This document shows, piece after piece, positions 45,365 to 53,991 of a stretch of DNA of 64,000 bases. The position numbers and the translations under genes are program-made. Each line of letters begins with the position of its first letter. The first letter of the stretch is position 1. Location of the stretch: assembly GCA_025499705.1 (NCBI GenBank), contig JAFMVE010000024.1, positions 21,668-85,667 on the forward strand, written 5' to 3'. The stretch comes from Carboxylicivirga caseinilyticus (lineage in GTDB: Bacteria > Bacteroidota > Bacteroidia > Bacteroidales > Marinilabiliaceae). The notes under the pieces are model-generated. The model ran no database searches, was not told the origin of the DNA, and saw nothing but the letters and a program-made list of their open reading frames with translations.

Positions 45365-47494
45365 CTATAAAAAGTCGTCAAAATAACGACTCACTTTTTC
45401 CATAAGATGAATACGATCATGACCACGAACATTATGCTCATGGCGTGGATAAACAAAATAATCTAACTGAACTCCATTCTTTACACATTCACGAACGAAT
45501 GAAAGGCTATGTTGCCAAACAACCGTTGGATCAATTGCCCCATGAATAACCATTAAACGACCTTCAAGCTGATTGACTTTATTGTTAAGATTAGACTTTT
45601 CGTATCCATCCGGATTTTCCTGTGGTGTATCCATATAACGCTCGCCATACATAATTTCATAGTATTTCCAGTCAATAACCGGTCCACCGGCAACTCCCAC
45701 TTTAAATACTTCAGGATGTTCTGTCATAAGTGAAATGGTCATAAATCCACCATAACTCCATCCATGAACTCCAATTCTTTCTGCATCAACATATGGCAAT
45801 GATTTAAGGTATTCGATGCCCTGCATCTGATCCTCTACTTCCAAAGTACCAAGCTGACGGTGAATAGCCTGCTCAAAATCTTTACCTCTCGAAGGTGTAC
45901 CTCTATTATCCATAGTAAATGCAATGTAGCCTTTTTGAGCCATGTACAATTGCCAGCCACGCACACCACCTTGCCATCTATTTTGAATCTGCTGAACATG
46001 AGGACCTCCATAAACATAAACGATAACCGGATATTTTTTTGCAGGATCGAAATTAGTTGGTAACACTAAACGTCCGTATAATGGAGTTTCACCGTCTTTT
46101 GTGGTAAGTTCCACCATCTTAATCTCACCAATTTCCATATTCTCATACGGATTCTTTGCCTGTTTTAGTTCTTTTATTTCTTTCCCAAGGGTTGAGTAAA
46201 CAACAGTCCTAACAGGTTGATCCAAGGAGCTGTAATTCGAAACAGCATATTTCCCATCCTTACTAATTATAACCCGATGAACACCGTTAGCTGCTGTAAT
46301 TCTGTTCATCTTACCGGATGCCAAATTCACACGGTATGCATGACTTTCCAAAGGGGTTTCTTTTGTGGCACTGATAAAAACGTTCTTAGCTTTATCATCA
46401 AAACCAATAATATCAGTTACTTCCCAATTACCTTTGGTTAGCTGTTTAATTAGTTTACCGTCGGTATTATAGACATACAAATGATTAAAACCATCTTTAA
46501 CACTTTGCCAGATAAACTGATTGTTTTTTCCAGGAATAAAAAGTGCCGGATGTTGCGGTTCTACCCATTTATCATCTTTTTCTTCAAATAGTGTAGCCAC
46601 TAAATCACCACTTACCACATCATATTTATTAAGATACATATGATTTTGCTCCCGGTTTAATTCTGCAATTAGAATGTATTTTCCATCTGGAGTCCAGCAA
46701 ACATTTGTAAAAAATCGATCTTTAGGTTCACCTGTTTTTAAATAAAGAGTCGTTTTGGATTTAAGATCATAAACACCAACAGTTACTTCATGACTTGTCA
46801 TGCCAGCCATTGGATACTTAATATTCTCCAGTTCGGCCACACGAGGTTCAATATTAACCAATGGATAATCTGTCACCATGGTTTCATCCTTTCGGTAAAA
46901 AGCCAGTTTTGATCCGTCAGGCGACCAGTAGGTTCCCTTGGTTATGCCAAATTCGTTACGATGCACCGAGGTTCCATATACAATTCCCTTCTGTTCAGAA
47001 ATTCCTACTTCCTGCTCTTCCCCATCACTAAAGAGGTAAAGACTGTTTCCTTTTGTATAAGCCAATTTATGTTGTAAACTAAGCCAATCGTTATTTTCAG
47101 CTCCTTCAGGCTTCGTAATAAAATCAGCCTTCTTACTATTCAAATCAACTAAGTAATAGCTAACTCTGTCAGAAAAGCTTATTAGCGATGAATTTTCCCA
47201 TGTCAAACGTGGCAGGTATTTCATCTCTTTAATGCCATTATCCTTTAGGATAATATTTAATGACTCCTTATTAAAAGCATATTTAAGTTCGTTATCATTA
47301 ATTGACTGAAAAAAAACGCTGTCATTACGCTGAATAACCAGATCATTACTTTCACCTTTAAATTTTACATCATAGTTAAACATGTAATATTTATAGAAAT
47401 TTTTCCCGCCGGAAATAACATCTTCAAGACTAAGCTGAGCAAAGGCTCCAATGGCTACGATGCCAAGCATTAATGATAAACATATCCGTTTCAT
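45365..47494 (-). CDS. S9 family prolyl (di/tri)peptidyl peptidase, exported
   Basis: 709 residues from the ATG at 47494 (MKRICLSLMLGIVAIGAFAQ, a signal peptide); an in-frame ATG 39 bases upstream would bury it. Beta-propeller N-terminal half, then an alpha/beta hydrolase: nucleophile Ser in GWSYGGF, Asp in HGAIDPTV, His in RHEHNVRGH. It releases N-terminal peptides ending in proline in the periplasm. DPP IV carries a double Glu (YEEE) that reads the substrate N terminus; here the stretch is SVHRNEFGI with one Glu, a pattern found in bacterial DPP-IV-like enzymes, so tripeptidyl activity like PtpA is possible. Read as a single gene. Confidence 0.93.
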   Translation of the reverse strand: MKRICLSLMLGIVAIGAFAQLSLEDVISGGKNFYKYYMFNYDVKFKGESNDLVIQRNDSVFFQSINDNELKYAFNKESLNIILKDNGIKEMKYLPRLTWENSSLISFSDRVSYYLVDLNSKKADFITKPEGAENNDWLSLQHKLAYTKGNSLYLFSDGEEQEVGISEQKGIVYGTSVHRNEFGITKGTYWSPDGSKLAFYRKDETMVTDYPLVNIEPRVAELENIKYPMAGMTSHEVTVGVYDLKSKTTLYLKTGEPKDRFFTNVCWTPDGKYILIAELNREQNHMYLNKYDVVSGDLVATLFEEKDDKWVEPQHPALFIPGKNNQFIWQSVKDGFNHLYVYNTDGKLIKQLTKGNWEVTDIIGFDDKAKNVFISATKETPLESHAYRVNLASGKMNRITAANGVHRVIISKDGKYAVSNYSSLDQPVRTVVYSTLGKEIKELKQAKNPYENMEIGEIKMVELTTKDGETPLYGRLVLPTNFDPAKKYPVIVYVYGGPHVQQIQNRWQGGVRGWQLYMAQKGYIAFTMDNRGTPSRGKDFEQAIHRQLGTLEVEDQMQGIEYLKSLPYVDAERIGVHGWSYGGFMTISLMTEHPEVFKVGVAGGPVIDWKYYEIMYGERYMDTPQENPDGYEKSNLNNKVNQLEGRLMVIHGAIDPTVVWQHSLSFVRECVKNGVQLDYFVYPRHEHNVRGHDRIHLMEKVSRYFDDFL

Positions 47495-47788
47495 ATTCAA
47501 AATGAGATTTATGTATTGATTGATTTCTTTCAAAATGCATAAATGCCTAAAAAAAGCGAATTATACAATGAGAAGTGTTAGAGTTTGGATGCATTTAATT
47601 ATGAAAAAGCCTAAAAATAAGCATGGTGCTTAATAATAATTGATCTGAATACCGTAAATTATTACTCCAGCACAGATGTTTTTTGATTTAACGCTGGGGT
47701 TTTTACAAACTTTTAGATATATTTCGGAAAAATTCGTCTAATCGAAAAGTTAAATAATAACGAACGACCTCATTAAAGAACACAAAAA
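47495..47788. other. Intergenic region with an orphan terminator-like hairpin
   Basis: About 295 bases between the divergent S9 peptidase gene and the small exported protein gene. It holds the hairpin at 47664-47704. No coding frame was seen; a short non-coding transcript ending at the hairpin is possible. Confidence 0.5.
47664..47704 (+). terminator. Terminator-like hairpin without an upstream gene
   Basis: ACTCCAGC pairs with GCTGGGGT (one G-T) over a 21-base loop and is followed by a run of T on the plus strand. No plus-strand gene ends before it; the nearest, on the minus strand, starts at 47494. Confidence 0.55.
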
Positions 47789-48214
47789 ATGAAAAGAAGC
47801 CTAACTACTCTCTTCCTGATTGCAACGATGGTGTTGTTGCCGTTCAAATTAAATTCTCAGGAAGATGTTTTATTCACTAATTGCCTAAACCAGCTTAAAT
47901 CGCCATTTATAGCTAGTGGACAACCCTTTAAAGCATTTCTAACAGGTGATGAAGTAGCCGAGTTTCATACAACATTTTTTGCTGGCAGTTTGTATAGAGT
48001 AGTGACAAGCAGCCATCAGGAAGGAACTATATTATTCTCGATATACGATAAGGACCGCAATCTTTTATTCAGTAATGAAAACCATGAAGCTTCCAGTTAT
48101 TGGGATTTCAAAATTGAAGGTTCTGTTGAGTGCATCGTTGAGGCTCGTTTAGATACTGAAAAAACTACATCAGGTATTGCACTTTTAATGGTTGGCTTCA
48201 AAAGTCTGGAATAG
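47789..48214 (+). CDS. Small exported protein, paralogue of the one at 25405
   Basis: 141 residues with a signal peptide (about 1-24). The mature part matches the protein at 25405-25857 along its length: Cys soon after the signal, DEVAEFHTTFFAGSLYRV, NLLFSNENHEASSYWDF, CIVEARL and the final SGIALLMVGF. Identity looks to be about 30 percent by eye. The family is not one I recognise. It lies 58 bases before the TerB-ABC transporter gene, in the same direction, so the two may be co-transcribed. Likely a periplasmic beta-rich protein. Confidence 0.8.
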   Translation: MKRSLTTLFLIATMVLLPFKLNSQEDVLFTNCLNQLKSPFIASGQPFKAFLTGDEVAEFHTTFFAGSLYRVVTSSHQEGTILFSIYDKDRNLLFSNENHEASSYWDFKIEGSVECIVEARLDTEKTTSGIALLMVGFKSLE

Positions 48215-48272
48215 TCAATTCAAGGGCTTCAAGGTAAGTAGCAATAATTAATAAGATTGTTAGGGTGATTGT

Positions 48273-51200
48273 ATGAGCGAAGAGATATTAAAGGCACTAA
48301 TTCAATTATTTGCACTTGTAGCATATCCTCGTACCGAAACCCAATCCAGACGCTTCATTGTCAAGTCTTTTCTTAATCAGCAACTAAACAAACAACTTAT
48401 TGAGGAATACCTCGAATTATACGATAAGTTATACGAGGAACACGAACAACGTTTAAGCGATAAAGAAAAATTCAGAAAGAGGCACTCGGCCAGCTCCGTT
48501 AAAGTTCTAAAGATTGCCACTGAAATAAACGAAGCACTTACTTATTACCAGAAAATAATTGTACTCATCCAGCTAATCGAGTTTTTAAATATCGATTCAG
48601 GAATGAGTGATTATGAGAAAGAATTCATCGAAACAGTTTCTCAAACGTTTAATCTGCCAGAAGATGAATACCAGTCAATTATTGGCTTTATTATCAGTCA
48701 GTTTGAAGAAACACCTGATTCTCACGACGTTCTTATAGTCAACAATATTGTACGATATTCCGATAAGCATCACCGTCATCTCTTCTGGGAGAATTTGCAT
48801 GGCGAGTTACGTATTTTATATGTAAAATCGGTCAGTCTTTTTGTTTTTAAATTTAAAGGCAGTCACGATTTATATATGAATGGTCAGTTGGTAAATGAAC
48901 AAAGAGTTCAGATACTTAGACCAGGCAGTTCATTGCGCAATAAAAGAATTGAGCCAATTTTTTATAGTGATGTTATTGGGCAGTTTGTTGATGACAGCAT
49001 TACTGCTCCGATTGATTTTACCTGCTCAAATGTTGAATATCATTTTAACAAGAAAAGTATTGGTCTGCGAAAAACCAATTTCTCATCGCGATCCGGCAAG
49101 TTGGTTGGTATTATGGGAGCCAGTGGAGCAGGCAAAAGCACCTTAGTTAATGTTCTTAGTGGTATCAATGCACCAACTAAAGGCAAGGTACTGATCAATG
49201 ATATTGATATACATAAAGAAAAATCAAAAGTTGAAGGACTAATTGGCTATGTAGCTCAGGATGATTTACTGATAGAAGATCTGACTGTTTATCAAAACCT
49301 ATACTACAACGCCAAACTTTGTTTTGATGATCTACCTGAATTTCAGATACAACGAAAGGTTTTAAAACTTTTGCGAGCATTAGGTCTATATGATATCAGG
49401 CTAATGAAAGTAGGCAGTCCACTTAATAAAAAGATTAGTGGCGGTCAACGTAAAAGACTAAATATCGCACTGGAATTAATTCGTGAACCGGCGATTTTAT
49501 TCCTGGATGAACCCACATCAGGTTTATCTTCAAGAGATTCGGATAACATTATGGATCTCTTGAAAGAACTATCGATCAAAGGAAAACTGGTATTTGTAGT
49601 CATTCACCAGCCTTCTTCAGATATTTTCAAGATGTTTAACCAGCTGTTGGTTTTGGACACAGGTGGTTATTTAATTTACGATGGCGACCCGGTTGAAAGT
49701 GTTAATTACTTTAAGGCCTGCATCAATCATGTTAACCGTGATGAAAGTGAATGCCCTACCTGTGGTAATGTAAACTCTGAGCAGATCCTTAATATAGTTA
49801 ATTCACGCATTCTGGATGAATACGGTAATTTTACATCAACACGAAAGATAGAACCAACAGAGTGGTACAACCTGTTTCACGAAGGAAGTGAATTAAATCA
49901 CAAAGATCATCAGGAAAAGTCTCATGCTCTTCCTACAATATCATTCCGCATTCCGGGAAAAATCAAACAGCTGTTAATCTTTTTAAAAAGAGATTTGCTG
50001 GCAAAATTTGCCAATCGTCAGTATCTGATTATCAACCTGCTTGAAACACCTGTACTAGCACTAATTTTGGCTAGCATTATAAAATATCACAATGTAGACA
50101 GCAGTAATACAAGTGGATACACATTTGCCAACAATCCCAACATTACTGTTTACATTATTATTTCTATCATCATTGCCATTTTTGTAGGATTGACGGTAAG
50201 TGCTGAAGAAATTATAAATGACCGTAAAATACTGAAAAGGGAATCATTTTTAAACCTAAGCCGTTTAAGTTATTTACTTTCAAAATTCATAATTCTTAGC
50301 GGATTATCAGCAATACAAGCATTACTGTTTGTTTTGGTAGGAAACAGCATCATCGAACTGAATGGAATGTTTTGGCACTATTGGCTAATTCTTTTTAGTT
50401 GCTCAACATTTGCCAACATATTAGGACTGAATATATCTGATTCGTTTAAAAAGACTGTAAATGTATATATAACCATTCCTTTTCTAATAATTCCTCAATT
50501 GATTTTAAGCGGGGTATTTATCAGCTTCGACCGATTAAACCCTGGATTGAGTACTCCGGAAAAGATTCCTTTTTACGGCGAAATAATTACTGCAAGATGG
50601 GGATTTGAAGCATTGGCCGTTTCTCAGTTTAAGGATAACAAATACGAAACAATCTTTTACACAACTGACAAGTTGAAAAGTCAGGCCAATTACAGAAAAG
50701 AATATTGGTTACCAGCTTTGTATAACCATTTATCAAGCATAGAACGCTCCTATAAAGACGAAGAACAAAAAGATAAAGCATCATATTCTTTACAACTTAT
50801 CAATAAAGAATTAACGAAACATAACCAACTCTATCCCAATAGAAATCAATCTTTATTGATTCCTGATCTTATTAACCTAAATGATTCAATATTATATCAG
50901 GCAAAAAGACAGTTGGACGAATTAAAAACATTCTACAAGAATTTATATAATTCAGCGGATAAAAACCAGGATTTAAAGAAGCACCAATTAAATTCAGATC
51001 CTGAAAAAAGAGCTGCTTTTATTGCATTGAAGAACGAGAATCACAACGAAGATCTGGAACGTTTGGTAAAGAATTCCAATCAGTTCTTTGCCAATAAAAT
51101 AATAGAATATAAAGGTGAGTTATGGCAGAAAGTTGATCCTATCTTTCAGGATCCAGAAGAACCATTTTTAAAAGCTCACTTTCTGGCTCCATCAAAAAAT

Positions 51201-51377
51201 ATTGGATCCTACAATATTGATACATTCCTTGCCAACTTAATCATCATATGGATGATCAATGTATTTCTTTTTGTAACTCTTTATTTCAGGGGAGTTCCTA
51301 AGCTTTTACAAATTGGTACAACAATTCGTTCCAATATGGTTCGTTACATCGACAGGCATAAAAAAACTGATGAATAA
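48273..51377 (+). CDS. ABC-2 transporter, ATPase and permease fused, with N-terminal TerB-like domain
   Basis: 1034 residues. Residues about 1-150 form a TerB-like helical domain (SVKVLKIATEINEALTYYQKIIVLIQLIEFLNIDSGMS). A beta-rich segment follows (about 155-245). The ATPase (about 255-480) has Walker A GIMGASGAGKSTLVNVLSG, signature ISGGQRKRLNIA and Walker B ILFLDEPTSGLSSRDS, in the ABCG order (ATPase before permease). A C-x2-C stretch (CPTCGNVNSEQIL, about 490) links to a permease with helices near 590-760 and a last one near 985-1005, with a large exported loop between (about 780-980, rich in Lys, Asn, Gln). Substrate unknown. It ends in a terminator shared with siaC. Confidence 0.92.
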   Translation: MSEEILKALIQLFALVAYPRTETQSRRFIVKSFLNQQLNKQLIEEYLELYDKLYEEHEQRLSDKEKFRKRHSASSVKVLKIATEINEALTYYQKIIVLIQLIEFLNIDSGMSDYEKEFIETVSQTFNLPEDEYQSIIGFIISQFEETPDSHDVLIVNNIVRYSDKHHRHLFWENLHGELRILYVKSVSLFVFKFKGSHDLYMNGQLVNEQRVQILRPGSSLRNKRIEPIFYSDVIGQFVDDSITAPIDFTCSNVEYHFNKKSIGLRKTNFSSRSGKLVGIMGASGAGKSTLVNVLSGINAPTKGKVLINDIDIHKEKSKVEGLIGYVAQDDLLIEDLTVYQNLYYNAKLCFDDLPEFQIQRKVLKLLRALGLYDIRLMKVGSPLNKKISGGQRKRLNIALELIREPAILFLDEPTSGLSSRDSDNIMDLLKELSIKGKLVFVVIHQPSSDIFKMFNQLLVLDTGGYLIYDGDPVESVNYFKACINHVNRDESECPTCGNVNSEQILNIVNSRILDEYGNFTSTRKIEPTEWYNLFHEGSELNHKDHQEKSHALPTISFRIPGKIKQLLIFLKRDLLAKFANRQYLIINLLETPVLALILASIIKYHNVDSSNTSGYTFANNPNITVYIIISIIIAIFVGLTVSAEEIINDRKILKRESFLNLSRLSYLLSKFIILSGLSAIQALLFVLVGNSIIELNGMFWHYWLILFSCSTFANILGLNISDSFKKTVNVYITIPFLIIPQLILSGVFISFDRLNPGLSTPEKIPFYGEIITARWGFEALAVSQFKDNKYETIFYTTDKLKSQANYRKEYWLPALYNHLSSIERSYKDEEQKDKASYSLQLINKELTKHNQLYPNRNQSLLIPDLINLNDSILYQAKRQLDELKTFYKNLYNSADKNQDLKKHQLNSDPEKRAAFIALKNENHNEDLERLVKNSNQFFANKIIEYKGELWQKVDPIFQDPEEPFLKAHFLAPSKNIGSYNIDTFLANLIIIWMINVFLFVTLYFRGVPKLLQIGTTIRSNMVRYIDRHKKTDE

Positions 51378-51393
51378 GAATTATTCACCAGTT
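51365..51393. terminator. Bidirectional terminator between the ABC transporter gene and siaC
   Basis: AACTGATGAATAA pairs with TTATTCACCAGTT (one mismatch) over a 3-base loop. T-rich sequence follows on both strands, with a run of seven T on the minus strand. The transporter's stop codon lies in the left arm. Confidence 0.82.
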
Positions 51394-51418
51394 CTTTATA
51401 TTTTGTTAGAAGACTAAT

Positions 51419-51799
51419 TTACTCTTCCATTTCGATCATCTTAAACGGCACGTTAATGATAGACTGATAGTCTTCACCGGCTTCAAACATATCCTCATCA
51501 TCTTCTTCATAATACCAGTTAATCTCAACTTTATTTCCTTTTTTATGAATCAATTCCAATCGTTTAAAGATATCCAGAATACATTTCGAAGAACTGGTAT
51601 TAAAATACTCTAATTGAATATTTACGCCAGTTTCCGCAGCAGGCTCTTCTCCAAACTTCTCCAACCAATCAATAATAGGCTTATAAAACTCAACTGAGTT
51701 TTCAGGAATAGAACGGCCTTTAATCTCTACTAACCCATTCTCTCCATCCAGTCTTACATAAGGTGTTTTCGGTGTTCCCTCACGAATAATTGTTTCCAT
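51419..51799 (-). CDS. siaC: SiaC-type regulatory protein (DUF1987)
   Basis: 126 residues from the ATG at 51799 (METIIREGTPKTPYVRLDGENG); an ATG at 51832 would overlap the siaB stop. The family motif YFNTSSSKCILDIFKRLE carries the Thr/Ser that is phosphorylated by SiaB and freed by the SiaA phosphatase in Pseudomonas, where SiaC then activates the diguanylate cyclase SiaD. RSIPENSVEFYKPIIDWLEKF and EINWYYEEDDEDM are also typical. It follows siaB by 16 bases. No SiaA or SiaD gene is in the window, so the output here is unknown. Confidence 0.9.
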   Translation of the reverse strand: METIIREGTPKTPYVRLDGENGLVEIKGRSIPENSVEFYKPIIDWLEKFGEEPAAETGVNIQLEYFNTSSSKCILDIFKRLELIHKKGNKVEINWYYEEDDEDMFEAGEDYQSIINVPFKMIEMEE

Positions 51800-51815
51800 A
51801 TTGGCAATTAAACGG

Positions 51816-52364
51816 TTAACTAATGTATACATCTAATGAAAAAAAGATGTATTCATCATCAAATTCATAAAAATAATACTCTAACTTATTTCCTGTCTTT
51901 CTGACAATATCCAACATTCCTAATCCTCCTCCTCCTTTGTCAGAAAATTCTTCATTACTAAGGATGTCACGGTACAACATTCGTACTTCTTCATCAGAAA
52001 GCGAATTGACCTGATCAATTCGATCTTTAATATAACTTAACTTTTCCTTTTTTACAAAATTACCCGTTGATATTCTGTAAAAGGTACCATCCTTACTTAA
52101 AATGATAATTCCAAAGTTGCTTTCTTGTTCTACGGGGGCTGTTACTGGTGGCAGATCAACATGGTGATAAAGATTTTGAAGACATTCAACAAATACATTG
52201 TATACCTTCTTCCTAACCCTGTTTTTCTCGTTCTTCAAATTGAGGCTTTTCTCTATTGAATCCAAGGCTTCAGAAATTAAATCAGAGGTAATACTGCCGT
52301 TGTACTCGAGCACTACCTCACCTTGCTTTTTTTCTGTATACCAGTTTTTTAATTCGAACCCCAT
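51816..52364 (-). CDS. siaB: SiaB family protein kinase
   Basis: 182 residues from the ATG at 52364. The in-frame ATG at 52385 would begin at about the expected transcription start, because TAnnTTTG lies at 52389-52396, so the inner start is preferred. GHKL-type ATPase fold: VFVECLQNLYHHVD (N box) and GGGGLGMLDIVRKTG (G box). SiaB phosphorylates SiaC. The SiaC gene follows 16 bases downstream, and both read towards the TerB-ABC gene. Confidence 0.88.
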   Translation of the reverse strand: MGFELKNWYTEKKQGEVVLEYNGSITSDLISEALDSIEKSLNLKNEKNRVRKKVYNVFVECLQNLYHHVDLPPVTAPVEQESNFGIIILSKDGTFYRISTGNFVKKEKLSYIKDRIDQVNSLSDEEVRMLYRDILSNEEFSDKGGGGLGMLDIVRKTGNKLEYYFYEFDDEYIFFSLDVYIS

Positions 52365-52388
52365 TCTTCTTTGGTCTATTACCAATTA

Positions 52389-52396
52389 CAAATATA
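52389..52396 (-). promoter_or_regulatory. Candidate -7 element of siaB-siaC
   Basis: Minus-strand TATATTTG, matching TAnnTTTG, 24 bases upstream of the siaB ATG at 52364. No -33 box at the usual spacing. Confidence 0.4.
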
Positions 52397-52520
52397 AAAA
52401 AATAACCCAAAGGCTAAACCTTTGATATTTTAATAAACTTACACAATTTGTCAGTTGATCAAAATATTTTGTGACTAAGTTAACAATAATACTGACTAAT
52501 CCAGTGATCATTTACATTTC

Positions 52521-53447
52521 TTATATTCCACCACCTTCAGAATATAGTAAATCCCGGGGTTTAAATTGAACCAGTTTGGAACTAGGTGCAACCGGATTAG
52601 TAACCCAAACGTTACCGCCTATAACAGAATTGGCCCCAACGGTGATTCTACCCAGTATAGTTGCCTGAGCATAAATAACCACATTATCTTCAATGATCGG
52701 ATGCCTTGGCACACCTTTAATAGGATTTCCATCATCATCCAGTGGAAAGCTTTTTGCACCCAAAGTAACACCCTGATAAAGCTTAACATTCTTACCAATT
52801 ATTGAAGTGGCACCAATAACAACACCCGTTCCATGATCGATAGAGAAATATTCGCCTATAGATGCTTTAGGGTGTATATCAATGCCCGTCTCGGAATGTG
52901 CCATTTCAGATATAATTCTTGGAATTAAAGGCACACCAATATTTACTAATGCATTTGCAATACGATAATTTGAAATGGCTCTGATCGCAGGATAACAAAA
53001 AATTACTTCTCCCCTACTTTTAGCTGCAGGATCGCCCAGAAACGCGGCTTCAACATCGGTTGATAAAACCCTTCGAATTTCAGGTAATTGAGAAACAAAC
53101 TCAGCAGCCAATTGATGCGCTATTGCTTGTACTTCCCTATCATCCATAACCTGTGTATCTGAACATTCAAAACACAAGCCTGCCATTATCTGGTCAGCCA
53201 ATAAAGCATATAACTTTTCTGTATTAACTCCAATATAATATCCGATACTATCCGATCGCATAGCCGTATCATCAAAATATCCGGGAAATATAATTTCACG
53301 TGCAAGATTTACAATCTCTGCCAAAGAATTGATAGATGGCATTCTGTGTTCCTGCACCTTTTGATGGCAAACAGACTTATATGATTGCTCTTTAGAGAGC
53401 TCCTCTATAGCTCTTTTGACTATTGCTGCAGTTTGGTTGTTTGTCAT
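52521..53447 (-). CDS. cysE: Serine O-acetyltransferase
   Basis: 308 residues: an N-terminal helical part (1-150) and a left-handed beta-helix made of hexapeptide repeats. It makes O-acetylserine from serine and acetyl-CoA for cysteine synthesis. Seen: DIHPKASIGEYFSIDHGTGVVIGATSIIGKNVKLYQGVTLGAKSF, with catalytic Asp/His in IDHGTG, and RHPIIEDNVVIYAQATILGRITVGANSVIGGN. The start overlaps the end of the NadR-like gene by 56 bases, more than usual. It lacks the CysE C-terminal tail that binds O-acetylserine sulfhydrylase in Enterobacteria (EpsC-like type). Confidence 0.92.
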   Translation of the reverse strand: MTNNQTAAIVKRAIEELSKEQSYKSVCHQKVQEHRMPSINSLAEIVNLAREIIFPGYFDDTAMRSDSIGYYIGVNTEKLYALLADQIMAGLCFECSDTQVMDDREVQAIAHQLAAEFVSQLPEIRRVLSTDVEAAFLGDPAAKSRGEVIFCYPAIRAISNYRIANALVNIGVPLIPRIISEMAHSETGIDIHPKASIGEYFSIDHGTGVVIGATSIIGKNVKLYQGVTLGAKSFPLDDDGNPIKGVPRHPIIEDNVVIYAQATILGRITVGANSVIGGNVWVTNPVAPSSKLVQFKPRDLLYSEGGGI

Positions 53448-53991
53448 AATGTGGCTTTTCTGCTAAAATACGGTTAATATGCTTTATTGCTAACTTTTTT
53501 CTCACTTCACCAGATCCTTCAATAATACAGTAATTAAAACCATAAAAGTCCAGTTCTTGTTTATACAATTGAAATAATTCTTCTCTTATATGTCCGTTTT
53601 CTCTAACATTATCCTGAATCCATGGAATATCGGGTTTACACAAAAGAAACAAATCAACTTTTAATTGCTTCAATCCTTGATGGACCCATATAGGACATTG
53701 TCCATATACATAGGTAAACCAGATTTTGGTGATAATTAAAAAAGTATCAAAAAAAACAATCTCTTGATCCTTATCGATAGCCTCTTCATATTGCTTAACC
53801 TGTTTTTTGGCAATTAATTCAACATCTTCAATGGTATAATCACGTTTAAGGTTTTCAACATATTCACGGGCAAATTCCGGCATCCAACAAGTGTCATAAT
53901 AATCAGACAAAACCTCACACAGACTTGTTTTACCAGACGATTCCGGCCCTGTCATTACAACAAAAGTTTTATCTTCAGACTTTACTCTCAC
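53392..53991 (-). CDS. NadR-like nicotinamide ribonucleoside kinase
   Basis: 199 residues, a P-loop kinase: VVMTGPESSGKTSLCEVLSDYYDT (Walker A GPESSGKT), MPEFAREYVENL and FFDTFLIITKIWFTYVYGQCP, all seen in the kinase domain of NadR. It would phosphorylate nicotinamide riboside taken up by PnuC, whose gene overlaps its start by 17 bases. The adenylyltransferase and HTH parts of E. coli NadR are absent. The 3' end overlaps the serine acetyltransferase start by 56 bases. Confidence 0.88.
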   Translation of the reverse strand: MRVKSEDKTFVVMTGPESSGKTSLCEVLSDYYDTCWMPEFAREYVENLKRDYTIEDVELIAKKQVKQYEEAIDKDQEIVFFDTFLIITKIWFTYVYGQCPIWVHQGLKQLKVDLFLLCKPDIPWIQDNVRENGHIREELFQLYKQELDFYGFNYCIIEGSGEVRKKLAIKHINRILAEKPHYDKQPNCSNSQKSYRGAL

